From Planococcus liqunii (lineage in GTDB: Bacteria > Bacillota > Bacilli > Bacillales_A > Planococcaceae): a DNA stretch of 64,000 bases. This document shows positions 26,997 through 36,446 of this stretch, one piece after another. A model generated the notes under the pieces. It saw only the letters and a list, made by a program, of their open reading frames with translations, ran no database searches and was not told the origin of the DNA. The stretch covers positions 2,976,001 through 3,040,000 of the forward strand of contig NZ_CP129238.1 of the NCBI RefSeq assembly GCF_030413595.1, in the 5' to 3' direction. The stretch's first letter is position 1, and the number at the start of each line of letters is the position of its first letter. The translations under genes were made by a program, and so were the position numbers.

Positions 26997-27500
26997 GTAC
27001 TTGCTCCCTTCTTTCATAGAACTAGTCTGGTCAAACAGTTACGCTAAAATATGACTTAATTGAACGGTTGTCTTATTATTTTCACATCCTTCGAATTATA
27101 AATAGGAAGACTTATAAAAACAGAACGGTCAGTTCAAATTAGCTGAAGTATCCGTGATTATATTTGGAAAATTAGATGTCTCTGTCAATAACCCAGGAAT
27201 CGATACCGCCATCCCCCTATTATTTGTCATTCTATTTTTCACTCCCCATAAATCAATTCAAGATCAGAGTTCAATTAATCAAACCTATCAAGCATTTTTC
27301 TGTATCTATATAGACTCCTCCCGCCCAGTTCGCTGTATTTTAATGGTTTTACAGCTTCAAATTAAAAACTAGTAGCACTTTTAAATTTTCCTTTAAACAA
27401 TAAATCCCCCAATAGTGGTGCTTACCTCTTCCCATAAACACACAAAGACTATCTAAATGAATAAAGAAAGTTGCTGGTCTTATAAACAAGCGGTCCCTGA
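26997..27500. other. Intergenic region, no gene seen
   Basis: About 500 AT-rich bases. No convincing gene, strong hairpin or clear promoter hexamers were seen. It contains the 5' region of the esterase gene and the 3' region of nhaC. Confidence 0.4.
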
Positions 27501-28922
27501 TCAGTTTTGCAGCGCCTTCTTTGCCGTTGCCGATTTTTCAGGTCCGGCTTCCGGAACATCAACCTTCGCAATTCCGAAACCGGTAAAGATATAGAAGATC
27601 GCAAAGACGATTCCGAGGTAAAGCATCGGTGCGAAGGGGGCATATTGAGTAACCGGCACGCCAAGTGTGCTTGCGATGAATGCACCCGTCACACTCCAGG
27701 GGATCAAAGGCGCCAATGCAGTACCGGTGTCCTCCAGCGTTCTGGAAAAATTTTTGCGGTGCAGGCCGTATTTGTCATACATCGACTTCATCATCGGACC
27801 CAATACAGCAAACGTCACATAATAGCTTCCGGTAATGATGAACAGGAAAGCATGGAGCGATAAGCTCGAGAGCATGATCCCTTTTCCGGTGTTGGCTACT
27901 TTTTGGATGCCATTCAAGATGACATCGATCACGCCGGCCGTCTGCAAAGGGGAGCCGAAAATGGCGGCGGCAATCAGCAAAGCGACGGTTCCGAGCATAC
28001 TTGAAAGACCGCCCCGCTGCAGCATGCTATCTACAACCTCGACTCCTGTTGAAGCGGTATAGCCATCATTCAAAGCGGCTGCAATCTCTGCCAATCCGTT
28101 TCCTTGGAATATGGCGGCTAGCAGGACTCCCAGCAAAATCCCGACACCAAAAACAGGCAACGTCGGTTTGCCCCGATAGATCAAAAACAAGATGACGACA
28201 GGCGGAAGCAGAAGCAGCGGATTCAGAGTGAAATTGGCTTCTAGCGTAGTCAGGATGCTTGTGATTTGCTCATCCTCGATTTGGCCGCTGACCTGAAAGC
28301 CCAGAATCAGAAAAACAATCAGCGAAATAACGAAACCGGGAATCGTCGTGTACAGCATATGCTTAATGTGATCCACCAGCTTCACATCCGTCACGGCCGC
28401 TGCCATGACCGTCGTGTCCGATAAAGGGGACATCTTGTCGCCGAAAATCGCTCCGACCACAACCGCTCCCGCTGTATAATGAAGCGGGATATCGAGACCT
28501 GCCGAAACCCCCATAAAGGCAACCCCGATGGTACCGATCGTTCCCCATGACGTGCCTGCCATCACGGACATAAGCGCACAGGCAAGACACGCTACAAATA
28601 GAAAAACACTTGGATGGATCAGAAGCAATCCGTAATACACAATCAACGGAATCGTGCCCGAAAGCATCCAGACTCCGATCATCAGCCCGACCGCAAGCAA
28701 AATGAGGATGGGAATAAACATGGCACGCAAATTATTTAAAATGCCTTTTTCGATATCGTCCCATTTCACTCCCCATAACATGCTCAAAATGATGACTGCC
28801 GTCCCGGCTGCCAGCAGTACAATCGTCGACTCTGCGTCCACGAAGACAATTCCGCCGAATACAATGGCGATGGAGACAACAATAAGGGCAATCGCTTTTG
28901 CTGATGATAAAGTGCTATTCAT
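27501..28922 (-). CDS. nhaC: Na+/H+ antiporter NhaC family
   Basis: The 473-aa protein has about 12 predicted membrane helices and NhaC landmarks: LSGTIPLIVYYG, ALMSVMAGTSWGTIGTIG, GAIFGDKMSPLSDTTVMAAA, and near the C-terminus a DTGTALAPLIPWSVTGAF segment. It exchanges Na+ for H+ for pH and salt homeostasis. AGGAGGAAGAAG precedes its ATG. It appears monocistronic. Common in moderately halotolerant Bacillota, consistent with a Planococcus-like host. Confidence 0.93.
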   Translation of the reverse strand: MNSTLSSAKAIALIVVSIAIVFGGIVFVDAESTIVLLAAGTAVIILSMLWGVKWDDIEKGILNNLRAMFIPILILLAVGLMIGVWMLSGTIPLIVYYGLLLIHPSVFLFVACLACALMSVMAGTSWGTIGTIGVAFMGVSAGLDIPLHYTAGAVVVGAIFGDKMSPLSDTTVMAAAVTDVKLVDHIKHMLYTTIPGFVISLIVFLILGFQVSGQIEDEQITSILTTLEANFTLNPLLLLPPVVILFLIYRGKPTLPVFGVGILLGVLLAAIFQGNGLAEIAAALNDGYTASTGVEVVDSMLQRGGLSSMLGTVALLIAAAIFGSPLQTAGVIDVILNGIQKVANTGKGIMLSSLSLHAFLFIITGSYYVTFAVLGPMMKSMYDKYGLHRKNFSRTLEDTGTALAPLIPWSVTGAFIASTLGVPVTQYAPFAPMLYLGIVFAIFYIFTGFGIAKVDVPEAGPEKSATAKKALQN

Positions 28923-29288
28923 CTTCTTCCTCCTAAATTTATAATAGATAAAGAGTTCTCAAGCTGGCTTTCTTTTGTGATTTAGCAGCTGACGATTTCT
29001 CCGGTCTCCCTTCCCTCTTTTTTATAAAGCTCTCATGAACTTTTAATTAAATGTAATAATATCCGTAGGTATTTCGGAAGTCAAACTATTTTTATTATTC
29101 AATCTATTCGTTTCTAAAAGCAAAGATTTTCTGACATCCTGTACGAAAAATAAGGTTTCTTAAACCTTTGAGAAAAGCTTCTGTCCATCTTGTCTTAACA
29201 AATGCAGATTGATTTAAGACGCTATTCACTTGAAATAAAGGCCTCCTAAACAAAAAAACAGCCATCTTCAAATCCGAAGATGGCTGGT
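28923..29288. other. Intergenic region, no gene seen
   Basis: About 365 bases between nhaC and the MBL hydrolase gene. It contains the terminator of the hydrolase gene (29259-29286) and presumably the nhaC promoter. Confidence 0.45.
29259..29286 (-). terminator. Terminator of the MBL hydrolase gene
   Basis: A perfect 11-bp stem CAGCCATCTTC/GAAGATGGCTG with loop AAATCC; TTTTTTTG follows on the minus strand. Confidence 0.92.
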
Positions 29289-30038
29289 TCACTTATTCAA
29301 CTCTGCTTCCACAAATTCTATATTCCCCTCATGCCGAGGGATCAGATGTGGCGGGATGGGTTGCTGGCGGTAAGTGGCAAACTGATTGCCAGACATGATC
29401 TGATGAAGATACGCCAAATCGTCTTCAATCCGCTGAAGAATTTCCGGCTGAGAATTCAAAATAGGACGGCCGTGCCCGGGAATCAACGTGTGAATAGCAT
29501 GTTCCATTATTTTCTCTTTCATCTTCTGCAAGCTCTTCACATATTTCCGGCTTGAATGAAAGATGAATGGAAATTCCAGATCAGACAAGATATCCCCTGC
29601 CACCACGACTTTGCGCTCCACAAAAAAGGTAGCCATCATATCTGAGGTATGGCCAGGAATCGGCAAAAAATACAAAGTATCATCTGAAACCACTTTCGTT
29701 GTCTCCCCAACAATTTCCTCATCAATCCGCGGAAAATTGAGTTCTTTGTTGCGTGCGACATACCACTCGAGATCAAAAGATCTGGCTTTCTCAAGCTGGT
29801 CGTTCTGCTCCTTCACTTGTTGATGGCCAATCGTATGTCCATATGAAAAGGCAGAAAAACCGGCAATATGATCCCAATCCGCATGGGTGTAGATCAAGTT
29901 CAATGGCTTGTCCGGCAACGCTCCTTTGATGTGTTCCAATTCATGAGGATAGTAGGTCGGATCAAAGAGAAAACACTCCTCCTTGCCCTCGATTAACGTC
30001 GTATTCGTTTGCCATAAGCAACTCTGAAAAATCTTCAT
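29289..30038 (-). CDS. MBL-fold metallo-hydrolase
   Basis: The 249-aa protein has the metallo-beta-lactamase fold: YTHADWDHIAGF is the metal motif (H-x-D-x-D-H instead of the usual H-x-H-x-D-H), PIPGHTSDM supplies the next His, AGDILSDLEFPF the bridging Asp, and LIPGHGRPIL the last His. The second His-to-Asp change recurs in one MBL subfamily and need not abolish activity. GAAAGGGGA precedes its ATG. Likely a soluble hydrolase; substrate not predictable. Monocistronic with its own terminator. Confidence 0.85.
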   Translation of the reverse strand: MKIFQSCLWQTNTTLIEGKEECFLFDPTYYPHELEHIKGALPDKPLNLIYTHADWDHIAGFSAFSYGHTIGHQQVKEQNDQLEKARSFDLEWYVARNKELNFPRIDEEIVGETTKVVSDDTLYFLPIPGHTSDMMATFFVERKVVVAGDILSDLEFPFIFHSSRKYVKSLQKMKEKIMEHAIHTLIPGHGRPILNSQPEILQRIEDDLAYLHQIMSGNQFATYRQQPIPPHLIPRHEGNIEFVEAELNK

Positions 30039-30355
30039 GATATTCCCCTTTCAACTGCAACATCTATGATGCTAGCACTTGTGCTAATTAGCTGATTTCT
30101 TCTAGGCAATTAAATAGACTAAAGTTGGGCTTTTTGTGAAGCATATATTGCCACATAAAATGATGATATTCTAATTGAACGTTAAAGATTCCGGAGAAAT
30201 TGTCATTTGTAAAACCCTATTTTTCTATGCAATGGCTAACCCCTTTTTGCTTTCGCCCCAAAAAGAATCCATTCCATTAGACCGGGAATGGATTCTTTTA
30301 ATTATTCATCTTATGCGGCCATGGTTGGTATGCCCGGCACACCAACCATGCACAT
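30039..30355. other. Intergenic region with two hairpins
   Basis: About 315 bases. It holds the terminator of the M42 peptidase gene (30261-30299) and, between that and the stop codon, a second perfect 10-bp dyad CATGGTTGGT/ACCAACCATG (30320-30350). No gene was found. Confidence 0.5.
30261..30299 (-). terminator. Terminator of the SBP/M42 operon
   Basis: A perfect 15-bp stem AAAAGAATCCATTCC and its complement, loop of nine bases, with a T-rich flank on the minus strand. Confidence 0.85.
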
Positions 30356-31453
30356 TCACGTATCCAAGAAATTCTTCCCCTTCAGTTCCTCTGTATGATA
30401 GACGAATTCCGCCGCCAACTTGACGGTGTTTTCCAAATCGCCCAGATCGACGATTTCCACTGGCGAATGCGTATAGCGGGACGGAATGGAGAGGACGCCG
30501 GATGATACGCCGGTCGATGTCATATGGATGGCCCCAGCATCTGTTCCGATGCCCATAAAGACTTCCAGCTGATGCGGGATGTTCCGTTCAACGGCCACTT
30601 TCTCCAGCAGCCCCGTGACAAGCGGATGGGCGATCAGCGATTTGTCGGCGATTTTGATGCAGGGACCGCCGCCGAGCACCCGCGTTCCGGTCATCAGCAC
30701 ATCGTAGGTGTCGCTCGTCGGCGTGGTATCGATGGCCAAAGCGAAGTCCGGCTGGATGGCTGGCGACAGCACCGATGCCCCCCGCAGCCCGACTTCCTCC
30801 TGGACGGTGAAGACGCAATAGACGTCGCCGCGGACCCGATCCGGATGATCTTTTAGTTCCTTGATGAGCCCGATCAAAACCGCACAGCCCGCCCGGTCGT
30901 CCAGCGCTTTGCCGACGACGCGGCTGCGTTTTTTATCGCCAATCAGTTTCAAACCGCTGCCGTAGCTGATCGGCTGGCCGACTTTCACGCCCATTTCCGC
31001 GACTTCTTCAACAGAGCTCGCTCCGATATCAATATAGAGTTCCCGGTGGGAATCGATGCGCTTCGGATCATCCCATTTCACGTAATGCATGGAAAGCGTC
31101 CCGATTACACCTTCCACATACCCTTCACTCCCTTTGATCGTCACCGGCTGGGCCAGCAGGATGCGGTCATCGAAGCCGCCAAGCTTCTCGAAACGGAGCG
31201 TGCCGTTCGGTTCGATCTTTTTGACGATCAGCCCGATTTCATCTGCATGTGCTGCCAATAAAACCGAAGGCATTTCCGGATCGGTGGCGTTGATTTTGAC
31301 AATCAGGTTGCCTAGGGCATCCACTTGCACCTCATCCGCTCCGTCTTTTACCTGGTCCCGGATAAACCGCTGGACATCCTGTTCGAAACCGCTCGGCCCG
31401 ACCAGTTCACACAATTCCTTCAATAATTGATACACAAGATCACTCCAAGCCAT
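30356..31453 (-). CDS. M42-family metallo-aminopeptidase
   Basis: The 365-aa product is an M42 glutamyl aminopeptidase/endoglucanase-M type enzyme. AAHADEIGLIV, GKALDDRAGCAVL, FTVQEEVGLRGA, LAIDTTPTSD and a C-terminal YTHSPVEIVDL supply the two-metal site and catalytic Glu. Such enzymes form tetrahedral dodecamers that trim peptides. The ATG at 31453 overlaps the stop of the upstream lipoprotein gene (TAATG), so the two are translationally coupled; the longer upstream frame lies inside that gene. Coupling to a peptide-binding protein suggests use of imported peptides. Confidence 0.9.
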   Translation of the reverse strand: MAWSDLVYQLLKELCELVGPSGFEQDVQRFIRDQVKDGADEVQVDALGNLIVKINATDPEMPSVLLAAHADEIGLIVKKIEPNGTLRFEKLGGFDDRILLAQPVTIKGSEGYVEGVIGTLSMHYVKWDDPKRIDSHRELYIDIGASSVEEVAEMGVKVGQPISYGSGLKLIGDKKRSRVVGKALDDRAGCAVLIGLIKELKDHPDRVRGDVYCVFTVQEEVGLRGASVLSPAIQPDFALAIDTTPTSDTYDVLMTGTRVLGGGPCIKIADKSLIAHPLVTGLLEKVAVERNIPHQLEVFMGIGTDAGAIHMTSTGVSSGVLSIPSRYTHSPVEIVDLGDLENTVKLAAEFVYHTEELKGKNFLDT

Positions 31454-33084
31454 TAGTTTGATAGGTAGACGTCTGTAAACAAATCGTTGCTCATCGGATG
31501 CGGCACATAGCCTTCCACGTAATCCATCTGTGCAAGAGGCGGCGTGGTATACGCGAGCATCAGCCACGGTGCATCTTTCTGGAACAGCTGCTGCGCCTGT
31601 TTATAAAGCTCGATGCGCTTGTCCTGGTCGATCGTCTCACGCGCTTCCGTAATCAAAGCGGTGAACTCATCGCTTTTGTAGAATGCAATGTTCTGTGCCG
31701 GTACGTTGGTGTTTGTCTTGCTGAGGTTCGGATACAGGAAATTATCCGGATCTGCCATAACCCCGGTCCAGCCGTAAAGCGCCATGTCGTGCGCGCCGGC
31801 TTTCGTATCCTCCAGGTACGTCGCCCATTCCATCGACACGATTTCCGCTTCAATGCCAACTTTCGCCAGGTCCGATTGGATCGCTTCCGCAATTTTCATC
31901 GGTTCCGGCATGTACGGGCGCGGATTGCTCATCGTATGCAATTTGGTCTTGAACCCGTTCTCAAATCCGGCTTCTTTCAAAAGCTTCTTCGCTTCTTCAA
32001 CATTGTAGTCGTACTTCTCCAAGGAATCGTCGTGGCTCCAGAGCGATGGCGGCAGTGGGCTCGTGGCCACATCGGCAAGCCCGTTATAGAACGCATCGAC
32101 GATATTGTCCTTATCAACGGCCATGTTGATGGCCTGGCGGACCAACGGGTTATCAAACGGCGCTTTTTCCGTGTTGAACGCCATATAGCCGATATTGAAG
32201 CTTGGCCGCTTCAGCAATTCAAGCCCGTCCGCGTTTTCCACGCTCGACGTATCCGTTGCATTCATGCCGTCGAGTACATCAATTTCCCCGGTCTGCAATG
32301 CGTTCAAGCGCGCAGCGTTTTCCGGAATCACCTGGAAGATCAATTTGTCCAAATACGGTTTGCCTTCCATCCAGTATTCCGGATTTTTGGCCAGCGTAAT
32401 GGTCTTGTTGCGGCTCCATTCCTCAAACATGAACGGCCCTGTCCCTACCGGATGCTCATTCAGCGTGTCGCCGTATTTCTCAATGGCGGCCGGGCTCGCG
32501 ATGCCGAACATCGAAATCGCCAAATAGCTTAAGAACGGCGCCGTTTTGCGTTTCAGCTTGATCTCCAGTTCATGGTCGCCTGTCGCTTTCACGTGCTCGA
32601 TCAAGTGATTTTCGTCGCCTTTAAACCCGCCGTAAAGGAACGGGTAATATGGGAAATCGCCTTGGTGGTACGGATTTTCCGGATCCATCCAGCGGTCGAA
32701 GTTGAAGACTACCGCTTCCGCGTTGAAATCGGTCCCGTCGTGGAACTTCACGCCTTCACGCAGCTTGAACGTCCATGTCAATCCGTCTTCACTCGAACTG
32801 TACTCGGTCGCAAGCTTCGGCTGCAACTCCAAGTTCTGATCGTATTCCAGTAAGGTTTCAAAGACATTATGCGTCACCCGGATCGATTCGCCGTCTGTCA
32901 CATTGATCGGATCCAAACCGACCGAATCGGCGCCGCGGCCGTAGACGAGCGTGCCGCCTTGCTTGTCGCTTTCCGCTGTTTCGCCCCCTTCACCGGTGTT
33001 TGCTTCGTTATTGCCTGAACAAGCAGCCAGCAGCAAAACCAGGATCAATGACAAAACCCCTGCAAATCGTGCTTTTTTCTTCAT
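31453..33084 (-). CDS. Oligo/dipeptide ABC transporter substrate-binding lipoprotein (SBP family 5)
   Basis: The 543-aa protein starts with a lipoprotein signal (LILVLLLAAC lipobox, Cys near residue 22), a Gly/Glu/Asn-rich linker, and the SBP_bac_5 fold (AVVFNFDRWMDPENPY, HPVGTGPFMFEEW, RQAINMAVDKDNIVDAFYNGLA, LYGWTGVMADPDNFLYP). It captures peptides or related solutes outside the membrane. ATG 33084 is chosen because GAGGAGGAA lies upstream. No permease or ATPase gene lies beside it, so it must use components encoded elsewhere. It is the first gene of a two-gene operon with an M42 peptidase. Confidence 0.92.
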   Translation of the reverse strand: MKKKARFAGVLSLILVLLLAACSGNNEANTGEGGETAESDKQGGTLVYGRGADSVGLDPINVTDGESIRVTHNVFETLLEYDQNLELQPKLATEYSSSEDGLTWTFKLREGVKFHDGTDFNAEAVVFNFDRWMDPENPYHQGDFPYYPFLYGGFKGDENHLIEHVKATGDHELEIKLKRKTAPFLSYLAISMFGIASPAAIEKYGDTLNEHPVGTGPFMFEEWSRNKTITLAKNPEYWMEGKPYLDKLIFQVIPENAARLNALQTGEIDVLDGMNATDTSSVENADGLELLKRPSFNIGYMAFNTEKAPFDNPLVRQAINMAVDKDNIVDAFYNGLADVATSPLPPSLWSHDDSLEKYDYNVEEAKKLLKEAGFENGFKTKLHTMSNPRPYMPEPMKIAEAIQSDLAKVGIEAEIVSMEWATYLEDTKAGAHDMALYGWTGVMADPDNFLYPNLSKTNTNVPAQNIAFYKSDEFTALITEARETIDQDKRIELYKQAQQLFQKDAPWLMLAYTTPPLAQMDYVEGYVPHPMSNDLFTDVYLSN

Positions 33085-33632
33085 TTTCCGTTCCTCCTCT
33101 TCCATAAACGATCTTTACAAACCCATGCGTCGAGCTAAAGGGGAATAAACACTTTCAAATGCAGCACTGCAGCTTCCTGGCATTATTTACGTACGACCGA
33201 GCTGGATTCCCTCCTTCCGAACAAAAGAACAATAAAAGATAAAAATGCTTTCGTAACGAAAGTAATTTATCATTTTCGGTTGCTTTTAGTTTTTTGAATA
33301 ATCTTATTTTATTTGGAACGCTTAGCGATGTCAACGAGCAATTAAAATATTTTGTTAATAAAAGTATTTTTTTGCGGTGACCATTTAGAATTATTCACAA
33401 TGCAGTGAAATTATATAGAAACAGTTCGTTTCGCCAAAAAAGCACGCACGAAAAAACCCGCTTCTTCAGAAGCAGGTTTTTCTTATCTATCAATGTTGCA
33501 CTCTAACTTTCGGCTTGTACCACTCATTCTTCACTTCTTGAGCGCCAAGTATAAGCTAGGCAAGTCTCCAATAAGTTCTTTAATCTTCTGCCGAACAACT
33601 GCTTTTTGCGGAAGAATAAGTCTAAACTTGCC
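33085..33632. other. Intergenic region, no gene seen
   Basis: About 550 bases. A bidirectional terminator (33452-33481) belongs to the nuclease-like gene to the right. The remainder is AT-rich and probably contains the substrate-binding protein promoter. Confidence 0.45.
33452..33481 (-). terminator. Terminator of the PD-(D/E)XK-like gene unit
   Basis: AAAAACCCGCTTCT pairs with AGAAGCAGGTTTTT (one mismatch) around a two-base loop; A/T tracts on both sides. Confidence 0.8.
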
Positions 33633-34862
33633 TCAATGCACAATCACTTTCCTTAAAAATTTAAAAACGTTTTCCAAGTCCTGCTGTTCTTCTTCTAGGC
33701 CAATATAATCCCGATTAGATTTTGAAATGAATCGGTACATTTCGCCATCCCATTTTAAATCTCTCACTTTTTCGGCTGTCCAGTATGGATTTAGAATCTC
33801 GAATTCGCCGCCCCTGGTATTGTAGCGCGCCGTTTTAGCTAACTCTGCAGCCATTCCGTAGCCGGCTTTCCAAAGGTCTGCATCTGCTTCCCGCTTAAAA
33901 TATCGAAAATCAATATTAAATTTCAATCCATACTGATACGGTGTACGGAATCGAATGTGCTGCTGCCCATCAGCATCAATCCAGCCTAAGTGGATTCTTA
34001 ATTTCGGACCGTAAATTGTTGGCAAATCAAAAATAAAGCCTTTTTGGTTTGCTTTGTAATTTCCATTCCAATTCAGTTCATCTAGAAAAGATAGGATTGT
34101 TTCATATATTGGAATCAACGTGTCCGCAAGCAGAAGCGGGATTTTGTCCGGGGTAGGCTTGATTTCAAGTTTTCTTTGCATAAACGACTTCCAGCTTCCG
34201 TAACTCAAATATGCTCTCTCTTCCTTTTCAACCAATGTTTCGGTTTTATCGTAAAGAGTATAGGATTTATTTTCCTGGAACGTAATATATGCTGAGAAAG
34301 AATTGCTCGCCTTCGGCCGGTTACCCCAAATCTCTTCATTGAAGTGATCAGACAAAATGCACTGAATAAATTCCCCAGATTTAATTTTCCTTATGGTGCT
34401 TTCGTACAGGTCCATGCCTTTCGCACGGTCTTGCCCTAAAAATACTGCCCAATGGCAGAACGCTTCTACTAGGCTGCTGGTATCGGTTGGAAGAAATTGC
34501 GGAAAGACGGCTCCTGCGCTTTCCTTCACTATGTACCTTCTTGCCCCCAGTGCAATCTCTTGTTCGGTTCTTTTCATTAACGATTTCGCATAAGGACCCA
34601 CCTGGGATTTCCAGATAGCCGGAGTCCATTCTTTGTTATTGCACAGTTTCGCTTCGATCAGCCAGACTTCCCCTTTTTCATCGGTGGCCAATAGGTCAAG
34701 AATGCCTGCCTTGTAATCGCCCTTGCCGTCCAGAAGCAGGATCTCATGTCCCCAGATAAACAATCGTCTTTCTTCTCCTTCGATATTCAGAGGATGTGTA
34801 AACGTATACTCGATGAATCGGTTAACCAACTCCCGCTCAATGGCGTATTCAGATATAATCAA
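33633..34862 (-). CDS. Hypothetical protein with PD-(D/E)XK nuclease-like N-terminal domain
   Basis: The 409-aa product contains GILDLLATDEKGEVWLIEAK near residues 53-72, with the spaced Asp and E-A-K expected of the PD-(D/E)XK nuclease fold, after a predicted helix and strand. The C-terminal 250 residues, rich in aromatic residues (GSWKSFMQRKLE, LDELNWNGNYK), are not recognised. A TTG start at 34862 is proposed because AAGGAGGTG lies six bases upstream; longer versions up to 34937 have no such site. It is the last of three minus-strand genes, two of them nuclease-like. Nuclease activity and any role in defence or repair are inference. Confidence 0.62.
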   Translation of the reverse strand: MIISEYAIERELVNRFIEYTFTHPLNIEGEERRLFIWGHEILLLDGKGDYKAGILDLLATDEKGEVWLIEAKLCNNKEWTPAIWKSQVGPYAKSLMKRTEQEIALGARRYIVKESAGAVFPQFLPTDTSSLVEAFCHWAVFLGQDRAKGMDLYESTIRKIKSGEFIQCILSDHFNEEIWGNRPKASNSFSAYITFQENKSYTLYDKTETLVEKEERAYLSYGSWKSFMQRKLEIKPTPDKIPLLLADTLIPIYETILSFLDELNWNGNYKANQKGFIFDLPTIYGPKLRIHLGWIDADGQQHIRFRTPYQYGLKFNIDFRYFKREADADLWKAGYGMAAELAKTARYNTRGGEFEILNPYWTAEKVRDLKWDGEMYRFISKSNRDYIGLEEEQQDLENVFKFLRKVIVH

Positions 34863-34983
34863 TCTGTCCACCTCCTTGTTCAAATATCGTCCAGCTAAAA
34901 GAACATCTCCATTCAACATTCTACTTTTCCGGTACACGAAACCCGCTTAACAAAGTTAATTAGGATTCAGCTAAGCGGCTACT

Positions 34984-35274
34984 TCAACTCTCCGGAATCT
35001 CCTCTTCCCAAATTCGCTCTAAAAGAAATGTGAACTCGGCTTTCCGTTTTGCATCTGCCGCTTCAAAAAACTTAACCAGATCCGGCAAATCGGTGTCGTT
35101 CCGCTTTTTGTCGCCTAGCAATTTATCCAGATGCAAAAGCAGGTATTTCATCGATTGCATCTCCCCAGTCCAGTAATCCTGGTCTCCTGTCCATTTGCGG
35201 TCGGCTTTTGCCATTTGGATCTGTTTCATCGCGAAGATCGATAAATCCGCGATGATGACTTCCTTTCTATCCAT
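34984..35274 (-). CDS. Small helical hypothetical protein (96 aa) between two nuclease-like genes
   Basis: No family is recognised. The sequence is predicted to be all-alpha and rich in Lys, Asp and Glu (KYLLLHLDKLLGDKKRND, LVKFFEAADAKRK). Its ATG lies one base after the stop codon of the upstream nuclease-like gene, showing translational coupling, which suggests a partner or regulator of that protein (inference). Confidence 0.65.
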   Translation of the reverse strand: MDRKEVIIADLSIFAMKQIQMAKADRKWTGDQDYWTGEMQSMKYLLLHLDKLLGDKKRNDTDLPDLVKFFEAADAKRKAEFTFLLERIWEEEIPES

Positions 35275-35275
35275 G

Positions 35276-36103
35276 TCAGCGCCCTCCCTCTAATGGAAGG
35301 TACTTTTCAGCGAAATCCGAATACTGGTTCAACAAGCGGCCGGAAGCATTCGAGTCCTTGAGTACTTCCATTAGGTCGGTGCATACAGTCTCCCACGTCA
35401 GCAGCCGGATATTGGGATGGTAACTCGCCTCGATTACATTAGCCAGCACGGCATCGTATTCCTTGCGAATCTTCCGGTTACCTTCCGGATAGAGGATAAT
35501 TAACATATTTTTATCTGTTGCATCGACATAAGAGATGTTGCGCATCAACTGATAGTCATCCATGAACCTTTCGTAGCCATCCACCCCAGGCTTCAGCTTG
35601 TCGGCTACCCCATCCTGGTAGTAAGAGTCGTACTTTTCCTGATAGTTGCTGCCCGACGTCTTTTTTCCAAATCCGTCTTCTGTGTATTTGATTTCAAAAA
35701 AGAGTTTCTTCCCAGACGCCAGTTCGATGTAAAAGTCGAAATTCGTGCCATCCCCTCCAGCTAGCACATATTCAAATTCACTTTGTTTTACCTCCTCATC
35801 TGACATATCAAGAACTTCTAAAAGTGCTGTAAGTTGATTTTCTTTGATGAGCGGATAAAAGAAATTCAGGCATACCACTTGGGAGGACGTTAAATGATGA
35901 AAGCCCCACTGGCGATTGATTTGCTCCTTTTCTATGTGTTCCGCGAGGTCAATTCGGTAAGGCTCCAACAGATTCAAATCTTTATGGCTGATAGGCAGTA
36001 TATGGGTATACTTCCGGCCGTCCCACTCACCATGCTCTTCAACTCCAAGTCGATTCAGTTTATATCGCGATAAGTGCTTTTTCATGTCTGCTTTATACGC
36101 CAA
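35276..36103 (-). CDS. Putative restriction-like endonuclease, PD-(D/E)XK superfamily (PGN_0703-like)
   Basis: The 275-aa product contains GTNFDFYIELASGKKLFFEI followed by KYTEDGFGKK, i.e. an Asp before a beta-hairpin and an E-I-K catalytic strand followed by the YTE.GFG sequence I associate with PGN_0703-type putative restriction endonucleases. An N-terminal region with SQVVCLNFFYPL precedes it. TTG 36103 is proposed (GGGAGGA seven bases upstream); ATG 36085 is an alternative. No methyltransferase gene is nearby, so it is not a standard restriction-modification system. Family assignment is from memory of motifs and should be treated as tentative. Confidence 0.55.
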   Translation of the reverse strand: MAYKADMKKHLSRYKLNRLGVEEHGEWDGRKYTHILPISHKDLNLLEPYRIDLAEHIEKEQINRQWGFHHLTSSQVVCLNFFYPLIKENQLTALLEVLDMSDEEVKQSEFEYVLAGGDGTNFDFYIELASGKKLFFEIKYTEDGFGKKTSGSNYQEKYDSYYQDGVADKLKPGVDGYERFMDDYQLMRNISYVDATDKNMLIILYPEGNRKIRKEYDAVLANVIEASYHPNIRLLTWETVCTDLMEVLKDSNASGRLLNQYSDFAEKYLPLEGGR

Positions 36104-36446
36104 CCCAATTCCTCCCACACGCATATTTTAAGCTCTTTTTACACACTGCAAAAATAATCCTTACTAATAATTCACTCTTTCGTTGAGTGGACTATTCGCT
36201 TTTGCCCAGTAACATGGAAAGAACCCATCATTTAATCCGGCCTCAGAAGCAGCATACAGCTTCCGGTAAATCTCCCGATTCTATCCCTTTACTTCCAATA
36301 CATTATCGGAAACTTGAAGTATTTAGATATTCTATCTATTAGAGTCATTTTAATAATAATAGGTTAAAAGGAAGTTAAATGTACTTGCGTATGCGTTCCT
36401 GGCATTTAACTACTTCCTAAAAAGAATAACATCAATCCCTGAAATA
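36104..36446. promoter_or_regulatory. Intergenic region with GTTAAA-N5-GTTAAA motif
   Basis: About 340 bases. GTTAAA occurs at 36363 and 36374 on the plus strand, the same 11-base pattern seen at 2200 and 13193. The motif lies upstream of a short plus-strand frame, and on the other side upstream of the nuclease-like operon. No other feature was seen. Confidence 0.4.

Noticed and set aside
31454..31567. Upstream extension of the M42 peptidase frame
   Set aside because: It lies within the 3' end of the substrate-binding protein gene; the TAATG overlap gives a natural start at 31453.
31498..32532. 344-codon plus-strand frame
   Set aside because: Antisense to the substrate-binding protein gene, rich in Arg/His as expected of a shadow frame in GC-richer coding DNA, and without a ribosome site.
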